A stretch of DNA of 64,000 nucleotides from Furcasterigmium furcatum (Eukaryota > Ascomycota > Sordariomycetes > Glomerellales > Plectosphaerellaceae): positions 1,430,934-1,494,933 of the forward strand of contig BCIA01000001.1 in the NCBI GenBank assembly GCA_001599815.1, in the 5' to 3' direction. Below the pieces are notes generated by a model. The model had not been told where the DNA came from, did no database searches, and was given only the letters and a program-made list of their open reading frames with translations. Both the position numbers and the translations under genes were made by a program. Each line of letters begins with the position of its first letter. Within the stretch, counting starts at the first letter, position 1. Of this stretch, positions 59,638 through 64,000 are shown piece after piece.

Positions 59638-60123
59638 GGTTCTTCGGCGTCGAGGGGTGTACGACGTGGATGCAATGATTTGCGTGGGTGATTCGGAGGT
59701 GGAGGATGTTTGGTCGCGGGCGCTGTGTAGTCAACTTCGGACTCGCGGTGGGGATTGGAGTGCCGAGGGCTCTGCGACCGGAGAAAGATTTGCAAGAGGA
59801 GGCTATTGAGAAACCCAAAAACACGCTATGTCTGCCCGAGAATTCGGTGAGAATTCCGGTCGCCTGCGCTCTGTCGAAATGGGAATGCTCAGTGCTAGAT
59901 AAGTCTGGGGGACTGGCGGGAGAGCCACTGTGATTTTTTCTGCCAGCTTATCTTATCGCATGCGACCACCACCAACCAGCATCCACAGTGACTGCCCGCC
60001 AACCGCGACTTGACTTGCGGGAACCACACAAGAACAAGAAGGATTCCCGCCTTGGGTATAATACTGATTATCTCCAGATGTTCGGATACGAACACCATGA
60101 ATTTTTAAAGTATTGATACGCGA
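59638..60123. promoter_or_regulatory. TMA23 upstream region
   Basis: Nearly 500 bp carrying the TMA23 promoter and the 3' side of the doubtful minus-strand coding relic. No other gene is supported. Confidence 0.4.
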
Positions 60124-60370
60124 TCACAGCGCCTCAGCGCCCAAGTATCGGAAGATTTCGAGATCATGATCGGCGAAGACATGCTCATACGCAACCAGCT
60201 GGCGGTGGACGCCGGCGTGGGCTTGGGCGAGGAGGGAGGGGCCGAGGATGCTGGTGGTGCGGGATCACACGGGGCCGGCCACTTGAAGACCGCGTTGCGG
60301 AACTTCCTTGGCAAGGCCAAGGATGAGGAAGGCAAGGGCGAAGTACCGGGGCGCTTCTCTGAGGTTGGAT
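60124..60370 (-). pseudogene. Possible coding relic interrupted by TGA
   Basis: On the minus strand one frame has strong C-ending codon use and a protein-like pattern: REAPRYFALAFLILGLAKEV, then AGPV, an in-frame TGA (60265-60267), then a segment from ILGPSLLAQAHAGVH to EIFRYLGAEAL and a final stop at 60124-60126. A single C-to-T change (CGA to TGA) would explain the internal stop. A possible 3' splice site (CAACCTCAG) precedes REAPRYF, so an upstream exon near 60400-60600 may exist. I do not recognise the family. It could be a decayed gene, a gene I have mis-spliced, or chance. Confidence 0.3.
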
Positions 60371-60662
60371 AGGTACGGGCGCCTTCCATGACATCGTGTG
60401 CATGTGCAAAGCCATGTCTTCTGTGGCCCGGTGTTTGGTCTATCACCTCGAAGACTCCCCGAGTCGGCATCACGAGGTGAGAGTGCTGGTTTGTTAAACT
60501 TGTACATTCAAAACTCGACGCCCAGCTATACGTTACAAGTAGCCTGACACACAGTCCAGCGATGGCGTCTGGCGATCGCATGACGATTGCAACGTCGTTG
60601 GACCTGATACAATTCCCCAATCTTCTCAACGGCCCCTGATACCACACCCGTGCACTCCCTCT
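60371..60662. other. Unresolved stretch upstream of the relic
   Basis: Possible further exons of the relic, or 3' UTR of the next minus-strand gene. No frame was convincing. Confidence 0.3.
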
Positions 60663-61511
60663 CTAAGTACTGCCGGATCTCGGCAGCCCGGTAATGTCGT
60701 AAGCCAGACCGAACGCCCCCTCAAGCTCCTCATTTGCCTTGGCCATCCAGGCCACAATCCTATCCCGGCGCTGAGCGGCCGAGTTGTCCCAATCGATAAC
60801 CGCACCGTTGATATCTCCCTGTCGCCGACCCAGCTGCGAGTTGTGCTGGAAGCCATGGCCAGCCCGTGACGGATATCCTTGAGAGCTGCTGGCAGTCCTC
60901 GTGAATACGATCGGGTCAATACAGAGGGAACGTGGCTGGCAACCGGTAAGTCCAGCAGCGAGAAGGGCTTCCTCATGCGTCAGCACGGTCTGCCGCGCTC
61001 GAAGAGCAGACACCTGGATAGCCACCTCGCGCATTTCCGGGTCGTCGCTCGTCAGCATGGCCACTTGGGTATCAAAATCGAGAAAACCAGGATACATGAG
61101 GGAGGCCTGGTGAGAAACGGGCTCACCGCTGAGCATCTGCAGGAGAGGCTCGATGGGAGTGTCCGCCACGATGCTCGCATCGCTATCTGACTCTTCATCA
61201 TCATCCATCTAAGACTGTAACCGACGAGACCGGCGCCGCCTCTTTGGAGCAGGTTTTGCCACCTGGGGATCCCGGACGAGCTGAATGTCCTCCAAGGTTG
61301 CCATGTAGGCAAGATGCTCAGCTTCCGCTGCCTCACCAGGGAAGAAAGGTCCATCGTAGGGAGACGGTTCGGGCGGGGCGAAGTTGCTAGGTCGGGCTAG
61401 TATGTTGCGGAGACCATGGACTGCATCTCGTTCGAAGTGATTTTGAGCTTCTCCCCCACTATGAATGCTTCCGTAATGTGTGTCGGCGTATTGAGCAATA
61501 GCGCTGTTCAT
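60663..61511 (-). CDS. Unknown acidic protein, interrupted by an in-frame TAG or a short intron
   Basis: Two ORFs in one frame, 61212-61511 and 60663-61208, are split by TAG (61209-61211). A 54-nt GT-AG intron at 61209-61262 (weak donor GTGGCA, acceptor TTAG) keeps the frame and gives 264 aa. Without it, the upstream ORF ends in KRRRRSRRLQS, which resembles a nuclear localisation signal. The sequence has MNSAIAQYADTHYGSIHSGG at the start, an acidic DDDEESDSDAS segment at the junction, and a helical region (DFDTQVAMLTSDDPEMREVA, WMAKANEELEGAFGLAYDI). I recognise no domain. It lies only 63 bp after the RSC4 stop, in the same frame. Nuclear localisation is a guess from the basic run. Confidence 0.45.
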
Positions 61512-61574
61512 CTCATCGTCCGGTGCAAACGAGCGGGGGCTTGCATCCGGCTCTTGAGCTTGATCTGGTTCGTC

Positions 61575-63951
61575 CTAATTCCTGACGACGTTCGTAAGCA
61601 CTGTGAATTGTTCGAGCTCAAAATCTTCGCCTGTCGGAATGCGTTGACCCTTGGGAAGTGCGGCGATCACATGGACTTCGACCACGTTGACAATGCCGGC
61701 TTGAAGCTGCGCATCGTAGACGGTCGCGTCGGTAGGAAGGGCCTGGCCCTGAGCGGGCTGCTGAGGATGGAGAACCTGACGGTTGACCATGACCCAGACT
61801 CGATACTGGCGCTGGTTCTCGACGAGCGACGAGCTGATGGTAGGGATGATCTGGATGCGAAGATGATTCGCGGGCATGTTGAGCGTCACAGACTGAGTGG
61901 CCTCCCGTTCGCTGGGCAGCATATTGTAGACGAAGCCGTTGTCGGAATTGACGAGGTTGGGATGGGTCTGAATCCGAAGGTTGCTGATGAGGGCATCGCG
62001 CGCACCCTTGCCCTGAGCTCGATACTTGCGGTTGAAGTTGGGCCGAGGAGGCTGCTGTGGGGTTGTGGGTGGCTGCAACTGAGGAATGGGCTGGAACTGC
62101 GCCGTGCTCAGACCAGCAGGGCGAGCGGCAGCTGGGGTGCCATTGACCTGCGTAGCAGCAGGCATCGGGGAGGATCGAGCCGTATCCTCCCTCTTGATGC
62201 CATTCAGGGGTGACGGTGCGGGCGAAGCGCCGAATATGCTCGGAAGGCGATCAATCGCTGGCGCAACTGCAGTTGGGGCTGCGCGTGGCGTTCCGGCACC
62301 GGGAGTCGGTTGTTCGCTGACCCTAGAGTCCACGGAACGCGCAGTAGTAGGAGCAGGAGAACCGATGGAACCACCCCGGTTGGCGACTTGGATGGTGATC
62401 TTCTTGGATGCGGGGGCGGACTGCTCGTTGCTGACCTTGAGCTTGATCTTGGTCTGGGGAGGCTCATCCACAAACTGCTTTGCCTTCTTGATCTCCTCCT
62501 TGCAGAAGGCCTCGAGCTCTTGAGCGTTCTGGAAGATGTCGCTGTCATCGTCGTTGTAGAAGTATGCATTCTCCCAGAGCAAGCTGCAGTTCTCCTCGAA
62601 GGAGGCCCAGCTCTTGTAGTCGCTGACAAAGGTGGCCTCTTTGCGACCATGCTCGCCACGGGTCAGCTTACGGAAAGCTGTGATGGACATGGGTTGCTTG
62701 ATGTGCTGGTAGTAATCTTTGAGTGAGCGAGGTGGCAGCTGCACAAAAGGCTCAAAGCTGTGAAATGGTGTGTTAGTAAATGGTAGTCCAAATGCGAGCT
62801 GGAAGCACACTCACTCGTCCTTCTTCCGCAGCATCTCTTCGGCAATCTTCTCTTGGGCTTCCTGGAAGCTCAGCCCCTTGTAGGGGACATTCTGGTACAC
62901 ATCTGTGGCCCTGGGCTTGGCGGCGCCGCGGGATGTGGGAGTCTCGCTAGCCCTAGAGGTCGACTTTCGGCTGCCGCCTTTGCGAAGAATGATGGAAGTA
63001 CGACGGGAAGCGGGCTGTTGATCCTCTTCCTCCTCCTCCTCCTCCTCCTCCTCCTCGTCTTCCTCCTCGTCTTCCTCTTCGTCTTCTTCGTCGACGTCGA
63101 CCTTCTTGGCGGCCCTTGACCTCGATGTGCTAAGGCGGACACGAGTCGAGACAGTCGGTGTAGGAGTGGGCTCACTCGAGCCGGTCTCGTCTGGGAGTGG
63201 TGTAGGCACTGCGGTGTAGTTGCCAGAGGCATAGGCGGGGTTGGTCTTCGTCATGAAGTTGCTCAGTGCCTTGCGCACACGCTCTGCATCGTCGAAAGTC
63301 GTTGAACCACGAGGATAGAATTCCTTCGCGTTTGCAACCATGCGCTTGAAGTAGCTTTCGAGCTCGCTCAGGTTGGTAAACTCGTGGTTGTTGAGCTTGC
63401 TCTCGATCATATCGAGAGAGATGGGCATGCGTGTCTTCGAGTAGTATTCCTCGTTGCCCTGGCGGGGCGGGAGGTCTTCGAAATAGCCAGCAACTAGGCG
63501 GCCACTGCAGACTAGGCGTTAGATACGGGGCTCGTGTGAGGGTGGGTTGCGTGCACGACTTACTTCTTGTCAGCGGTGCGGCGGATCTGTTCCAGGAAGA
63601 ATTGGCCATGTTCAGATGTGGACTGAGGAGTCTCGCCCTTGGAAAGGTCGTATTTCTAAAGTCTGGTTAGCTTCTATGAGCCGTAGCGCAGAGCAAGGCA
63701 AGATGGCTGGAGTCCTGCATCGTCGCGAGGAGGCAGCTGAGAGCACTATAGAAGATGCAGGTGGATGCCGGCTGCTCTGGCGAATCGCATCAAGCTAATG
63801 CCGTGCGGTCGACGATTGCACATCAAACTGGGGAAGTGGGCGTTGCTGGGAGAATGCTTACCTCCTGAAGCCGTTGACGCTTGGCCGCGCGCTCGTCAAC
63901 CTCGGCAGAGGAAGAGCCATTGGCGACGCTTGACTTTCTTTTATTGTCCAT
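61575..63951 (-). CDS. RSC4: RSC chromatin-remodelling subunit Rsc4 (double bromodomain)
   Basis: Exons 63862-63951, 63564-63655, 62815-63504 and 61575-62757 (introns 206, 59 and 57 nt) give 684 aa. The N-terminal basic segment MDNKRKSSVANGSSS precedes bromodomain 1 (about 35-155: KGETPQSTSEHG, GRLVAGYFEDLPPR, RMPISLDMIESKL). A Glu tract of about 25 acidic residues follows. Bromodomain 2 spans about 235-365 (FEPFVQLPPRSLKDYYQHIK, ENCSLLWENAYFYNDDDS). A Pro/Ala-rich linker leads to the conserved C-terminal domain ending EDFELEQFTVLTNVVRN. Rsc4 tethers RSC to acetylated histone H3 (family: H3K14ac). The first intron is the longest in the window. The 5' end lies 49 bp from the window edge, so its promoter is cut off. 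Confidence 0.9.
63022..63096 (-). repeat. GAG/GAA triplet repeat encoding poly-Glu in RSC4
   Basis: On the plus strand it reads as CCT/CTT triplets. It encodes an acidic tract between the two bromodomains and may vary in length between strains. Confidence 0.75.
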
Positions 63952-64000
63952 TGTTCTCCCACGAGACCGTCGCACTCATGCGCAGTGGTCTATTCGAGCT

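Noticed and set aside
61209..61336. 128-nt intron using the stronger donor GTGAGG
   Set aside because: It shifts the frame and leads into a stop, whereas the 54-nt alternative keeps the frame.
1..64000. tRNA, rRNA, CRISPR or transposon genes
   Set aside because: I looked for B-box-like GGTTCGANTCC words, clustered direct repeats and reverse transcriptase or transposase motifs, and found none convincing. A tRNAscan, Infernal or RepeatMasker run would be decisive.

Overview
This window is nuclear DNA from a filamentous ascomycete (Pezizomycotina), most likely a Sordariomycete. The evidence is short GT-AG introns (mostly 47-80 nt), compact GC-rich coding sequence ending in C or G at third positions, Zn2Cys6 and allantoate-permease-type genes, GPI-anchored and Thr-rich secreted proteins, and gene families in their filamentous-fungal forms. 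No prokaryotic features, CRISPR, rRNA or tRNA were seen. The exon models were built by hand from splice sites and frame continuity. Family assignments come from recognised motifs, not from a database search.

Layout. 1-6.6 kb is mostly non-coding but holds a 37-codon proline-rich ORF (3001-3114) behind a TATA box. 6.6-14.6 kb is a housekeeping block: SAM37 (mitochondrial sorting and assembly), PIG-U/GAB1 on the minus strand (GPI transamidase), NOP7/pescadillo (60S biogenesis) and an Rrn9-domain protein with two C2H2 fingers. 14.8-21.4 kb looks like a small catabolic cluster: a Zn2Cys6 regulator, a Dal5-type MFS permease with a single-base frameshift, and a divergent intact amidase, with CGG/CCG and GATA elements in the shared promoter. 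21.5-25.7 kb is accessory: a DUF6546-like relic, a Thr-rich secreted protein and an acidic GPI-anchored protein. 26.5-34.1 kb carries a kinesin-5 motor, a PHAF1/UPF0183 protein and an F-box-like protein.

34.1-49.5 kb is a gene desert of ordinary base composition. Only two small genes are supportable there: a 90-aa Ser-rich protein and a 69-aa Cys protein, each behind a TATA box. 49.5-64 kb is a second housekeeping block: RPB1, SWD1 (COMPASS), THG1 (tRNA-His guanylyltransferase), TMA23 (G-patch ribosome biogenesis), a damaged or unrecognised stretch, an unknown protein interrupted by an in-frame TAG, and RSC4 (double-bromodomain RSC subunit).

The conserved genes share a gene-expression theme: Pol I (Rrn9 domain), Pol II (RPB1), chromatin (SWD1, RSC4), ribosome assembly (NOP7, TMA23) and tRNA maturation (THG1). 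The most notable items are the frameshifted permease in an otherwise intact amidase cluster, the hairpin/CGG palindrome in its promoter, three minus-strand ORFs at 60.7-63.9 kb in one frame separated only by TAG codons, and small-protein genes isolated in large non-coding spaces.
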